Below are positions 26,694 to 35,798 of a stretch of DNA of 64,000 nucleotides, piece after piece (position 1 is the first letter of the stretch; each line of letters opens with the position of its first letter). Made by a program: the position numbers and the translations under genes. Below the pieces are notes generated by a model. It worked only from the letters and a program-made list of their open reading frames with translations. It ran no database searches and was not told the DNA's origin. The stretch spans positions 62,001 through 126,000 of the forward strand of contig NZ_JTAM01000019.1 in NCBI RefSeq assembly GCF_000812565.1, given 5' to 3'. Origin of the DNA: Flammeovirga sp. OC4 (lineage in GTDB: Bacteria; Bacteroidota; Bacteroidia; Cytophagales; Flammeovirgaceae).

Positions 26694-26762
26694 TATTAAT
26701 CTATAGTAATATAATTAATATTAATTAGTTTTGTCAAAATAAACGGCACTGAAATCACGATA

Positions 26763-28484
26763 TTACATCGCATTATTAGGAAAATCTTGTACCGAACGCT
26801 GAATTAGTCTATATCCTTCGTCATACCACAGTACAATGAAAGGTGCATCAGCCATTAGAATTTGCTCTGCTTTCATGAAATGCTTCAAAGCCTCTTCTTG
26901 TGTATTCGCAGCTAATGCCTTCTCATATTCAACATCAAACTTAGGATTTTTGTAACGAATTAAGTTAGGCCATGATTTTTCATTAGGATTATCAGGCAAT
27001 GTTTTAGAGTAGTAAGCCCATAAGTAATTTTCTGGACTTGGATAGTCCGCAATCCATGCTAAACGCAAGAAATCATATCTACCCATAATACTTTTTTCGG
27101 CGATTTGAGCAAATGGAGAGAACTTCAATTCAATATTGATATTCAGTTGATCCTTTAATTGCTTTTTCACTTCTAAAGCAACATTACTGTATTGTTCTCC
27201 TTCTGTATTGAGGTCCAATGTAATTTTTGGGAAACCTTTACCATTAGGATAACCTGCTTTTGCTAAATAATACTTCGCAGAGTCAATGTTCATTGAATAA
27301 CCTCTGATTTCACCAATGTCATAGTTTTTGAAAACTGGAGGAGTAATACCATTGTATCCTTCCATGTATCCTTCACCATTTAGGATGTATTCTAGAATAC
27401 GTTGTCTGTCAATCGCAAAGTTAAATGCCTTTCTAACATTTACATCGCTGAAAATTTTACTTTGGTTATTCAGAGCCAAGAATTGTGTTGACATTTCTGG
27501 AACTCTTTGTAAACGGTATTTATAATTTTCAGAGCTTTCATCAGATTCAGTTAAGATGTCAATGATGTCTTCCGTTGGAATTCTGTACATCATATCTAAC
27601 TCGCCTTTCTTGAACTCTAAGAATTCGATCTTTTTATCCTTAATAAATGAAACCACAATTGCTTTTAAGAATGGAAGCTTGTTACCATACTGATCAGTCC
27701 CATGGTAGTTTTCATTCTTAGAAAGAATAATGCTAATATCTTCATCTACAGATGCAATTTGGAAAGGACCTGTACCTACACATTTTGTACGCATATCATC
27801 TCCATAAAACTCTCTAGCTTCCTTAGGGAAGATAAAAGCACCTGGTCTAGCAAGGTTGTATAAGAACATTGAGTTTGGTTTGATCAAAGTAACTTCAAAA
27901 GTATGTTCGTCAATTACTTTAAAACCAGAAACACCCTCTAAGCCTTTTGGAGTTCTGATAAATGATAAATCCTCCTTAGTAGCATCATAATATTCAGCTG
28001 CACCTACAACAATGTCTGTAAATAAGTGAGCATACTGATTATTCTTATTATAAGTACAGATAAGATTAAAACTATAGAAAATATCTTGAGCTGTCAGTTT
28101 CTTACCTTTTCCATCTTCAAAACATTTGTCATCATGAAAGTAGACATTGTCTTTCAGCTTAAAAGTATAAACTAATTGATCATCTGATTTTGCATAGCTT
28201 TCTACAAGACTAGGAGTTACTTGGAGTGTTTGCTGATCAAACTTAAATAACCCTTCGTAAATCTGAGATGCAATTCTGTAAGAGTAAATATCAATTATAC
28301 TAAGAGGGTATAAGTTTTTGATATACTCAGATTCATTCACTCTAAAGACTCCTCCGTAATACTTATTTCCTTTTGCAGGGGTTAAAGTATTTTCTTCCGA
28401 ATTGTTTTCAGAATCGCCAGGGGTGCAACCTGTGAAGGTCAATAAAGTCAATAAAGAGAATGTAATAGCTATTAGCTTTTTCAT
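26763..28484 (-). CDS. Peptide/nickel-type ABC transporter substrate-binding lipoprotein
   Basis: I prefer the ATG at 28484 (MKKLIAITFSLL) two codons inside the longest frame. The signal peptide ends in LTFTGC, a lipobox. The roughly 573-residue protein has the SBP_bac_5 (OppA/DppA) fold: VTPSLVESYAKSDDQLVYTF, KLKDNVYFHDD, LTAQDIFYSF and the conserved VRKAFNFAIDR segment. It captures peptides or similar solutes for an ABC importer. No permease or ATPase gene is adjacent, so it is an orphan that must use a distant transporter. Confidence 0.85.
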   Translation of the reverse strand: MKKLIAITFSLLTLLTFTGCTPGDSENNSEENTLTPAKGNKYYGGVFRVNESEYIKNLYPLSIIDIYSYRIASQIYEGLFKFDQQTLQVTPSLVESYAKSDDQLVYTFKLKDNVYFHDDKCFEDGKGKKLTAQDIFYSFNLICTYNKNNQYAHLFTDIVVGAAEYYDATKEDLSFIRTPKGLEGVSGFKVIDEHTFEVTLIKPNSMFLYNLARPGAFIFPKEAREFYGDDMRTKCVGTGPFQIASVDEDISIILSKNENYHGTDQYGNKLPFLKAIVVSFIKDKKIEFLEFKKGELDMMYRIPTEDIIDILTESDESSENYKYRLQRVPEMSTQFLALNNQSKIFSDVNVRKAFNFAIDRQRILEYILNGEGYMEGYNGITPPVFKNYDIGEIRGYSMNIDSAKYYLAKAGYPNGKGFPKITLDLNTEGEQYSNVALEVKKQLKDQLNINIELKFSPFAQIAEKSIMGRYDFLRLAWIADYPSPENYLWAYYSKTLPDNPNEKSWPNLIRYKNPKFDVEYEKALAANTQEEALKHFMKAEQILMADAPFIVLWYDEGYRLIQRSVQDFPNNAM

Positions 28485-28640
28485 CTGCAATGAAATTTTC
28501 TATTTGTTACAGTTACACAAAGTGTATAACTAGGATTAATCATTTATTTTGAAAGAGATACATCTAATATGCACAAGACTAAAAATATTCAAAAAATTGA
28601 TCATTTGCCTACAAAAGACCAATTATTTATGAAATTTATT

Positions 28641-29405
28641 TCAAAAATCAATTTCTACAGGGCAGTGATCAGAATGGAAAGCGTCATTATGCAATACAGC
28701 GTTTGTTAATTGATGAGCAAATTCATTCTGTACCATAAAGTAATCAATGCGCCAACCTAAGTTCTTTCCTCGAGCTCCTGCTCTATAGGTCCACCAACTG
28801 TATTTACCAGGACTAGGGTCAAATTTTCTGAAAGCATCTACAAAACCTCCTTCTTCAATGAACTTCGTAACCCATGCTCTTTCTGCAGGTTGAAAGCCAG
28901 ATGTGTTTTTATTTCTTTCAGGGTTATGAATGTCAATTGCTTTGTGACAAATATTGAAATCACCACATACAATTAAGTTTTTATAATCTGCTTTTAAACT
29001 TTCTATATAATTATAATAATCATCTAAAAAGCTGTACTTAAAATTTTGTCTCTCGTCTCCCGATGTTCCAGAGGGAAAATATGTATTGATTAAAGTGAAA
29101 TTATCGAACTCACACAGTATCGTTCTTCCTTCATTGTCGTATATATCAATTCCCATGCCTATTTTAGTAGACTTTGCAGGGATTTTTGATAAAATAGCGA
29201 CTCCACTATATCCTTTCTTTTCGGCCGAATGCCAGTATACATGTTTGTATCCTAAACCTTCAAAAATTGTAAGATCAACTTGTTCTGGATTTGCTTTTAC
29301 TTCCTGAAGGCAGATTATATCAGGATTTACACTGGCTATCCATTGGTCGAGCTCTTTTTTTAAAGCCGCTCGAATGCCATTTACATTATAAGATATGAGT
29401 TTCAT
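28641..29405 (-). CDS. xth: Exodeoxyribonuclease III (AP endonuclease)
   Basis: The 254-residue enzyme belongs to the ExoIII/AP endonuclease family that cleaves abasic sites and removes 3' blocks. Recognised signatures are SYNVNGIRA at the start, DIICLQEVKA with the metal-binding Glu, INTYFPSG, the catalytic CGDFN, the GWRIDYF box and the terminal SDHCPVEIDF. Its start lies four bases after the stop of the upstream 120-residue gene, so the two are co-transcribed. Confidence 0.95.
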   Translation of the reverse strand: MKLISYNVNGIRAALKKELDQWIASVNPDIICLQEVKANPEQVDLTIFEGLGYKHVYWHSAEKKGYSGVAILSKIPAKSTKIGMGIDIYDNEGRTILCEFDNFTLINTYFPSGTSGDERQNFKYSFLDDYYNYIESLKADYKNLIVCGDFNICHKAIDIHNPERNKNTSGFQPAERAWVTKFIEEGGFVDAFRKFDPSPGKYSWWTYRAGARGKNLGWRIDYFMVQNEFAHQLTNAVLHNDAFHSDHCPVEIDF

Positions 29406-29409
29406 TTAT

Positions 29410-29772
29410 CTAATCTAATAGGTCCGTTTCATTTTTAAAATACTCTAAGATATGCCATCTCATGAGTTGTTCCTGAGCCAATAGATCCATAGAAGGGATC
29501 TTTTTAAGGAGTTTCCAATGTGGCCAACCTTCTTTATCAAGTCCTTCTAATTCATAGTATCCAGAATAGCTTAACACTTTACAAGTAGCAATATGTATAA
29601 GGTCCTGTTTTTCTTCCTTAGAAAATGGAATAGGGCCCTTTCCTAGTTCCTGAACTCCAATCATAAATAAAATACTATTGAGGTCATTAGGTTGTTTTTC
29701 AAATACTTCAGTTAAAACACTGATTAATCGAGACCACTCAATTTTAATATTTTCTAAATCTTCGTTTTCCAA
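29410..29772 (-). CDS. Small conserved hypothetical protein
   Basis: The 120-residue product is helical and acidic, with a VLTEVFEKQPNDLNSILFMIGVQEL segment that looks like a conserved core. I recognise no domain. It shares an operon with the exonuclease III gene directly downstream. No signal peptide is present. Confidence 0.65.
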   Translation of the reverse strand: MENEDLENIKIEWSRLISVLTEVFEKQPNDLNSILFMIGVQELGKGPIPFSKEEKQDLIHIATCKVLSYSGYYELEGLDKEGWPHWKLLKKIPSMDLLAQEQLMRWHILEYFKNETDLLD

Positions 29773-29966
29773 CTTTATTCTATTTTTCTCATTGAATATT
29801 TCACTACATTAGTATTCTAACAGAAATGAAGAGCAATAAACTATTTACTCCATTTATAAATACAATCTATACAGTTGTATGACTATCTCAAAAATAGAGT
29901 AATCTTATGATTAAGTTACCTTTTCTGTCTACTTAGAGCGACATATTCAAACTAATTATTTTTTCA

Positions 29967-30668
29967 ATGCATAATATTACTAAACTTTTTGATTTAATTT
30001 TCTATGGTCTTTTTCCAAAGACATGTGTTCATTGTGATTCGCTTTTAAAAGAGGGTGAAGAGATACTCTGTTTCAAATGTCAGTTTACCATTATTAGTTA
30101 CCCATTCAGTTGGGGAATTTCGGATGAAAACTATATCACTAATAAACTTCACTTCCGAATGCCTTTAAAGAAAGCGGCTTCATTTTTTGTATTTGAGAAT
30201 ACATCGGCAGTTCAGAGTTTAATTCATAATTTAAAGTATAAAGGAAATCAGAATATTGGAAAATGGATCACAGACTTTTATTTGGATCATGATAAGCAAC
30301 CTTTCTTTGAAGACCTTGATGTGATGATACCAGTGCCGTTACATTCAAAACGGTATAAAGAAAGAGGGTATAATCAAGTTGATGTTTTATGTAATTCTAT
30401 TGCTAATGTAACGAAGATAAAGTATGACACTAGTGCGGTGAGGAGAGTTAAGTATACTACATCTCAGACGAAGAAAACAAGAGAGCAGCGATTGAAAAGT
30501 ATGGAAGAAGTCTTTGCGATTCCAACTCAAGAATCAATTATTGACAAAAATATTCTGATAGTAGATGATGTCTTAACAACAGGGGCCACCTTGGAGTCAT
30601 TGGGAAATACTTTGCTGGAAAATGGTGCGAAATCAATTTCTATACTCACTATTGCAGTTAAAATGTAG
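29967..30668 (+). CDS. ComF-family phosphoribosyltransferase-like protein
   Basis: The 233-residue protein has an N-terminal zinc-ribbon-like set of Cys (20, 23, 35 and 38). A PRTase domain follows, with DVMIPVPLHSKRYKERGYNQ and the PRPP-binding loop VDDVLTTGAT at about 199-208. ComF proteins act in DNA uptake in competent bacteria, but many homologues are widespread and their reaction is uncertain. It is transcribed alone and divergent from the exonuclease III pair. Confidence 0.85.
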   Translation: MHNITKLFDLIFYGLFPKTCVHCDSLLKEGEEILCFKCQFTIISYPFSWGISDENYITNKLHFRMPLKKAASFFVFENTSAVQSLIHNLKYKGNQNIGKWITDFYLDHDKQPFFEDLDVMIPVPLHSKRYKERGYNQVDVLCNSIANVTKIKYDTSAVRRVKYTTSQTKKTREQRLKSMEEVFAIPTQESIIDKNILIVDDVLTTGATLESLGNTLLENGAKSISILTIAVKM

Positions 30669-30737
30669 TGAAATATATTTATTTTTAATTTTACTAGTCT
30701 GCATTATAGTATGTTAACTTTAAACATTGAAAGTTTA

Positions 30738-30769
30738 TTTGGTTGGTAAAAAATAAACCTCTACTTTTG
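30738..30769 (+). promoter_or_regulatory. Bacteroidota-type promoter of the initiator tRNA gene
   Basis: TTTG at 30738-30741 and TACTTTTG at 30762-30769 match the Bacteroidota -33 (TTTG) and -7 (TAnnTTTG) elements with a 20-base spacer. The tRNA starts 21 bases after the -7 element. Confidence 0.75.
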
Positions 30770-30790
30770 CCAAGCATTTAAGAAAAACAG

Positions 30791-30866
<76 letters not shown>

Positions 30867-30868
30867 AG

Positions 30869-30901
30869 TAGGGCTAGTCGTAAAAGACTAGCCTTTTTTT
30901 A
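30869..30901 (+). terminator. Terminator of the tRNA gene
   Basis: An 8-bp stem (30872-30879 with 30886-30893) is followed by seven T. From here to the nusB start at 31215 the sequence is AT-rich; TATGTTTG at 31048-31055 could be the nusB -7 element, with a long leader. Confidence 0.85.
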
Positions 30902-31214
30902 TTGCATTCCAAGTACCATTAAAGGGGAAGTTACGCTTTGTTCATCAAGCAAAATCAAAAACTTGTAAAACAAACATCTCATCTTTAAGTATACTTAAAT
31001 ATCTGATTATCATGTATGAAATACCATAATTAGATAGTATCTTAGAGTATGTTTGTTTGCTGTTTGAAAGAGAATCCCATCTATATCATTCCCTTTTCCA
31101 CACAATTTATATAACATACTCTCTTAATAAAGTTGATTGATATGAACTTTCAATAGAATGTTATCGTCAACTAATAGTAAATGTTCTTTAGGTTTTAGGA
31201 AAAAATATAAATCC

Positions 31215-32399
31215 ATGCTCAACAGAAGGTTATTACGCATCAAAGTGATGCAAAGCGTTTATGCATTTAAGCAAAGTAAAGCTTCTAACAAAGAATTAAC
31301 GATTGATAAAATCAAAGCGGAATTCAGAGAAGAATTTTTGGAGTTAGGCCAAGAAGAAAAAGCTAGAATTGATGAAGAGCAAGCAAAAGTAATTGAGTAC
31401 TTCAATAACTATGTGGATGAAGACGCTGAGGCTTCAACAGAAAACCTAGATGCTAAGCTTTTGAAAGTAGCTTCTAATGCTAGAGGTCACTATGAAGATT
31501 TAGTATCCAATGATCAATTGGAGTTCAGAAAAAGAATGGTCATTGAGACAGAGCAATTATTTACAAAATACTTGAAGCTGTTATCTTATATCATTGATAT
31601 CTCTGTGCTTTCTAAAAAAGAATTAGAACGTAAAGCAGAAAGAGGTGCAAGAAATATGGAAATGGATCAGAAGTTTGTGGATTGGTTCTACAACAATGAT
31701 GCATTTAAACTATTAAGAGAAGATGCTGCTTTGAACGAAATCCTTTCTGAAAAGAAATTAAGAAGAATTGAGGATGATGAAAGAGTGTTGGAGTGGTTGA
31801 GAATTCTTAAGAAGGATGAAGAGATTATTTCTAAAATTGAAGATCTTTTAAAAGAATCAAATTCATTTGAAACACAGCAGGAAATATTACGTTTAATTGT
31901 TAGAGACTTCATCTTTAAAAATGAGGTAATTGAATCTACATTTGAAGCGGAGGATTTGAACTGGTCTGAAAACAAAAAAATACTAAGAAGTATGGTGTTG
32001 AAGACAGTGAAAAACTTAAGTGAAGGAGAAGAGACTGAAATCTTATCAATCTCTAAAAACTGGGACGAGGATAAGGAATTCTTCGAAGATCTTTACACTT
32101 ATACCTTAAATCAAGAGGAAAGTTTCAAAGGAATTATCGAGAATAAATCCAAAAAATGGGCTGTTGATAGAATTGCTAAAGTAGATGGAATCTTGATCAA
32201 CATGGCATTGGCAGAAATGTTAAACTTCAGAAATATTCCTGTAAAAGTGACCATAAATGAGTTTATTGAGATCTCTAAGCAATATAGTACGCCAAAAAGT
32301 TGGCAGTTTATCAACGGTATGTTAGATTCAATCTCTGAAGAGCTTCAAAGCGAAGGGAAGATTAAGAAGAGTGGAAAAGGCTTACTAGATAACAAATAA
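31215..32399 (+). CDS. nusB: Transcription antitermination factor NusB (long Bacteroidota form)
   Basis: NusB binds boxA of the rRNA leader with NusE and helps antitermination. I choose the ATG at 31215 because the NusB start MLNRRLLRIKVMQSVYAF follows at once; the upstream 19 codons look like leader. At 394 residues it is far longer than the 130-160 of most NusB proteins, because of a long helical N-terminal part, which is usual in Bacteroidota. The NusB domain is at the C-terminus (DRIAKVDGILINMALAEM and VKVTINEFIEISKQYSTPKS). It begins a run of genes to coaE. Confidence 0.93.
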   Translation: MLNRRLLRIKVMQSVYAFKQSKASNKELTIDKIKAEFREEFLELGQEEKARIDEEQAKVIEYFNNYVDEDAEASTENLDAKLLKVASNARGHYEDLVSNDQLEFRKRMVIETEQLFTKYLKLLSYIIDISVLSKKELERKAERGARNMEMDQKFVDWFYNNDAFKLLREDAALNEILSEKKLRRIEDDERVLEWLRILKKDEEIISKIEDLLKESNSFETQQEILRLIVRDFIFKNEVIESTFEAEDLNWSENKKILRSMVLKTVKNLSEGEETEILSISKNWDEDKEFFEDLYTYTLNQEESFKGIIENKSKKWAVDRIAKVDGILINMALAEMLNFRNIPVKVTINEFIEISKQYSTPKSWQFINGMLDSISEELQSEGKIKKSGKGLLDNK

Positions 32400-32420
32400 T
32401 TAAACAATATTACTTTTAAG

Positions 32421-32741
32421 ATGGCAAAAAACGGTGGAAATTCATTTTTAGGCTTTGTTGCCGGTGCTGCAGCAGGTGCTTTATTAGGCGTTTTATTCGC
32501 TCCAGATAAAGGAAGAAATACTAGAGAACGTCTTTCGTATAAATTAGATAAGTATCGTGAAGATTTAGAAGATCTTGTAGAAGACTTAATGGAAGAAAGA
32601 AACATTGCCGTTACAGCTGCAAAATCTGAAGGTCAAAAAGTGATTGATGATGCAATCAAGCGTGCTGAAGAATTAATGGGAGAAGTTGATGCGATTAAAG
32701 AGAGTATCGCCGAGCCTGTTTTAGAGGATGACAATGAATAA
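32421..32741 (+). CDS. YtxH domain protein
   Basis: The 106-residue protein has a Gly/Ala-rich membrane segment (FVAGAAAGALLGVLFAPDKG) followed by a charged helix, the pattern of YtxH/general-stress proteins. Role unknown. It lies 21 bases after nusB and is probably co-transcribed. Confidence 0.85.
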   Translation: MAKNGGNSFLGFVAGAAAGALLGVLFAPDKGRNTRERLSYKLDKYREDLEDLVEDLMEERNIAVTAAKSEGQKVIDDAIKRAEELMGEVDAIKESIAEPVLEDDNE

Positions 32742-32761
32742 TTTTAATATATTTTAGTTTG

Positions 32762-32796
32762 AAGGCAAGGAATTTTGAATTCCTTGCCTTTTTTCA
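32762..32796 (+). terminator. Terminator after the YtxH gene
   Basis: A perfect 13-bp stem (32762-32774 with 32778-32790) with a 3-base loop is followed by T. Confidence 0.85.
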
Positions 32797-32912
32797 TCAA
32801 AAAGTTTTTTATAATTGTGTCTCTAGGTGAAGTAAGTAATGTTAATTTTATTCTTAACTTTATTCCTACAATAAAAAATCAGTTACTAGGTAAAATCTAA
32901 TTTTTTAGAAAA

Positions 32913-33392
32913 ATGAAATTTATAAAAGCACTTTCAGTTCTAGCCTTAACATTATTAATGGTAGCATGTGGAGAGAAGAAATCGGAATCTTCGTCTACTG
33001 CAGATGCAACTCAAGCAAAAATTGAGGAAGTAAAACAACCAAGCGCCCCAACAGGTCCATTAGCTCAATTTAAATTCACAGAAAAAGAATTTGATTTTGG
33101 TGAAATTACAGAAGGCGATAAAGTTACACACGTATTTAATTATACAAATGAAGGTGAAGTGCCTTTGACCATCACAAACGTTAGAACAACTTGTGGATGT
33201 ACAGCACCTAACTGGAGTAGAGAACCATTAGCACCAGGTGAATCAGCTGAATTAACAGTGACATTCAACAGTGCTCATAAAAAAGGAACACAAGTGAAAA
33301 GAGTTACAATCAGTGCCAATGTAGAAGATGGTATGGATGTAGTAACAATCAGAGCTAAGGTGAATCCTAAAGAAGAGAAAGCTTCAATGTAA
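32913..33392 (+). CDS. DUF1573 lipoprotein
   Basis: The 159-residue lipoprotein has a lipobox (VAC at residues 18-20) and a single DUF1573 Ig-like domain, with FDFGEITEGDKVTHVFNYTN, TNVRTTCGCTAPNWS and GESAELTVTFNS. The two Cys of CGC are typical of the family. The role is unknown; it is one of the most common envelope proteins in Bacteroidota and stands next to yajC. Confidence 0.9.
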   Translation: MKFIKALSVLALTLLMVACGEKKSESSSTADATQAKIEEVKQPSAPTGPLAQFKFTEKEFDFGEITEGDKVTHVFNYTNEGEVPLTITNVRTTCGCTAPNWSREPLAPGESAELTVTFNSAHKKGTQVKRVTISANVEDGMDVVTIRAKVNPKEEKASM

Positions 33393-33423
33393 TTCCTTCT
33401 TTTTTCTGATAATTCACAAAAAA

Positions 33424-33463
33424 AAACCTCTATTAGGAAATATACCTAGTAGAGGTTTGTATT
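33424..33463 (+). terminator. Terminator of the DUF1573 gene
   Basis: A 14-bp stem with one G-T pair (33424-33437 with 33445-33458) lies 30 bases past the stop. TATTTTTG (33460-33467) just after it could be the -7 element of yajC. Confidence 0.8.
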
Positions 33464-33492
33464 TTTGTGGCTCATATAAATAAAATTACATT

Positions 33493-33825
33493 ATGCTTAC
33501 AATGAACATACTTTTACAAGCTGCAGGACAGTCAGCTAATATTATGAACTTGATTTTTATCGTGGGGATGGTAGCTGTATTCTACTTCTTTATGATAAGA
33601 CCACAGCAAAAGAAACAAAAAGAACAACAAAAGTTTTCTGATGCGGTAAAGAAAGGTCAGATGGTAGTGACTGTAAGTGGAATGCACGGAAAAGTATATG
33701 AAGTAAATTCTTCTTCAGTTGTGTTAGAAATTGATAGAGGCGTTAAAGTAACTTTTGAGAAATCTTCAATTTCTGCTGAAAATACAAACATTGTTTTCGG
33801 TCCTAAAAAAGAAAAGAAAGCTTAA
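33493..33825 (+). CDS. yajC: Preprotein translocase accessory subunit YajC
   Basis: The 110-residue protein has one membrane segment (about residues 17-35) followed at once by MIRPQQKKQKEQQKF and then GQMVVTVSGMHGKVYEV, the YajC signature. YajC associates with SecDF and the Sec channel. The Bacteroidota neighbours DUF1573 and YbbR flank it. Confidence 0.95.
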   Translation: MLTMNILLQAAGQSANIMNLIFIVGMVAVFYFFMIRPQQKKQKEQQKFSDAVKKGQMVVTVSGMHGKVYEVNSSSVVLEIDRGVKVTFEKSSISAENTNIVFGPKKEKKA

Positions 33826-33862
33826 GGAATACCTTTTCCTGAAGTAGTTGAAATAAATTTTC

Positions 33863-33901
33863 AGCCGTTGTACAAATTAAATTGTGCAACGGCTTTTCTT
33901 T
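33863..33901 (+). terminator. Terminator of yajC
   Basis: A 13-bp stem with one G-T pair (33863-33875 with 33882-33894) is followed by a T-rich run. Confidence 0.85.
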
Positions 33902-33996
33902 TTCAGTACATTGCAGTATTGAATAAATAAGAATTAGCTTTCCTTAGTTTACCAGAGCAAATTTGGAACATGCTCTGAGAGGTTTTAAATTAGAAT

Positions 33997-35040
33997 ATGC
34001 CTGATAATAAGAAATATCACATCCCTGATTTTGAAAAACTTATTGAGTGGTCAAAAAAAAAGCTGGACGAACTCATAGAAGATAGTACCTTTTTCCAAGA
34101 GATGAAAACTTGGGATTGGAGTGCTATGATGATATGTTTTATGACAGCATTTATTTTTTGGATTTTCCATTCATTAAATGATGATCATACGTCTACCATT
34201 GAAATACCCGTTGATGTAAAGGTAAAAGAAGACAATGTAGTCGCCTTGCAGGAACCTCCACAATATGTGAGCGTCAATGCAACAGGAAATGGCTGGACAT
34301 TACTTTCAAAATCGGTAGGGGTTGGGAAAAGTAAGTTGACGATCAACTTAGAGGATCCAGTTTCTGTAAAATACTTGGCAGGTAAGTTTTTATTAAAGGA
34401 ATTATCTCAGGTACTAAAAGGTTTAAAAGTCAACTATATTTTAGAAGATACATTATCCTTTGATTATGACACTTTGACTAATAAAAGGTTAGCAATAAAA
34501 ATTGATTCTTCGTCTTTTCATTTTCAAAATGGTTACAGGAGGGTAGGAAAGATTAATGTGACCCCTGATAGTGTTACTTTCAGAGGGCCAGCTACAGAGC
34601 TTGCAAAGTACCCTGATGTATTACTGTTAAGTTCCGATGATGTGGAACCGATTGCAGAAGATTTAAATGAATACATACCGATAGAAACACCTTTTAAAAA
34701 CCAAAAACGATTAGTAGTTTCGCAGTACGATGAGGTGAAAGTACAATTTGATGTACACTATTTTATCTCTTCAACGGAAAAAACACGTATTTTAAGAGTA
34801 AACTTTCCTCAACTAGAAGATTCAACATTTTTATTAGATCCAAAGGATGTTTATATTAGCTATATCATCAGAGAAGACCTAATCAATAGTATTGATTCTA
34901 TCCCTGTGGTTGTTGACTTCAAGGATATTAATTGGGCAGATTCTACGGTAACACCAAAGGTGTTTTTAGACAACGACAATTACGAGAACATTTTACTCTC
35001 ACCGAAGCACCTTAGAGTGCGAAAAACGAAATTAAATTAA
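33997..35040 (+). CDS. YbbR-like domain membrane protein
   Basis: The 347-residue protein has one membrane helix (about 43-60) and outer YbbR-like beta domains (TSTIEIPVDVKVKEDNVV, NVTPDSVTFRGPATELAKY). In other bacteria YbbR (CdaR) is a regulator of a c-di-AMP cyclase, but no cyclase gene is here. In Bacteroidota it often sits between yajC and coaE, as it does here. The coaE start is two bases past its stop. Confidence 0.85.
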   Translation: MPDNKKYHIPDFEKLIEWSKKKLDELIEDSTFFQEMKTWDWSAMMICFMTAFIFWIFHSLNDDHTSTIEIPVDVKVKEDNVVALQEPPQYVSVNATGNGWTLLSKSVGVGKSKLTINLEDPVSVKYLAGKFLLKELSQVLKGLKVNYILEDTLSFDYDTLTNKRLAIKIDSSSFHFQNGYRRVGKINVTPDSVTFRGPATELAKYPDVLLLSSDDVEPIAEDLNEYIPIETPFKNQKRLVVSQYDEVKVQFDVHYFISSTEKTRILRVNFPQLEDSTFLLDPKDVYISYIIREDLINSIDSIPVVVDFKDINWADSTVTPKVFLDNDNYENILLSPKHLRVRKTKLN

Positions 35041-35042
35041 AC

Positions 35043-35651
35043 ATGCAGGTAGGAATTACTGGCGGTATTGGTGCTGGTAAAAGTTTTATATGTAGAGTTT
35101 TCAAAGTATTGGGAACGCCTATCTATAATGCAGATGCCAGTGCTAAGATGCTTATGACCGAAGACCCAGAAATTATAAATGAAATAAAAGAGGTTTTTGG
35201 AGAAGAAGCGTACTTAGAAAATGGTAAACTAAATCGTACGTATTTAGCGAATCAGATTTTTAATGACCAAAAAAAGCTAACAGCTATCAATGAAATTGTT
35301 CACCCTCGGGTAGCTACTCACTATGAAAACTGGGTTGAAATTCAGTTAAAAAAACATCCCTATGTTGTAAAAGAAGCAGCATTGATGTTTAGTAATGGTA
35401 ACTATAAAAAGATGGACAAAGTTATTGTGGTTGATGCACCTATTGAAAAAAGAATTCAAAGGGTAGTAGCAAGGGATCACAGGTCAGCAAAGCAAATTGA
35501 AGATATCATTGAGAAACAAAAAAAAGAAGAAGAGTTATTTAATCTAGCGGATTATAGATTAAATAATGATGACTCTACTTTATTGATTCCACAAATAATA
35601 GAACTTCATAAAACTTTTTCAGTAGGTGAAAAAGAAAGTGAATTAATCTAA
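35043..35651 (+). CDS. coaE: Dephospho-CoA kinase
   Basis: This enzyme performs the last step of coenzyme A synthesis, phosphorylating the 3' hydroxyl of dephospho-CoA. The 202-residue length is normal. The P-loop GGIGAGKS is at residues 7-14, followed by the adenine-binding NADASAKML segment and the lid with RVVARDHRS. It is co-transcribed with the YbbR gene. Confidence 0.95.
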   Translation: MQVGITGGIGAGKSFICRVFKVLGTPIYNADASAKMLMTEDPEIINEIKEVFGEEAYLENGKLNRTYLANQIFNDQKKLTAINEIVHPRVATHYENWVEIQLKKHPYVVKEAALMFSNGNYKKMDKVIVVDAPIEKRIQRVVARDHRSAKQIEDIIEKQKKEEELFNLADYRLNNDDSTLLIPQIIELHKTFSVGEKESELI

Positions 35652-35672
35652 ACTTGATAATTAATTCATCAA

Positions 35673-35719
35673 AAAGACTAAAAATTATAGATAGAATACT
35701 ATAATTTTTAGTCTTTTTT
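35673..35719 (+). terminator. Terminator of coaE
   Basis: A stem of about 18 bp (35673-35690 with 35699-35716) is followed by T. It ends the nusB-coaE block. Confidence 0.85.
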
Positions 35720-35798
35720 ATTTCTTCAGTCTTTTTTTAAACATGAAATGATTAATTTCGCGCTATAATCACAAATCAAAGATTATCAATAATATAAT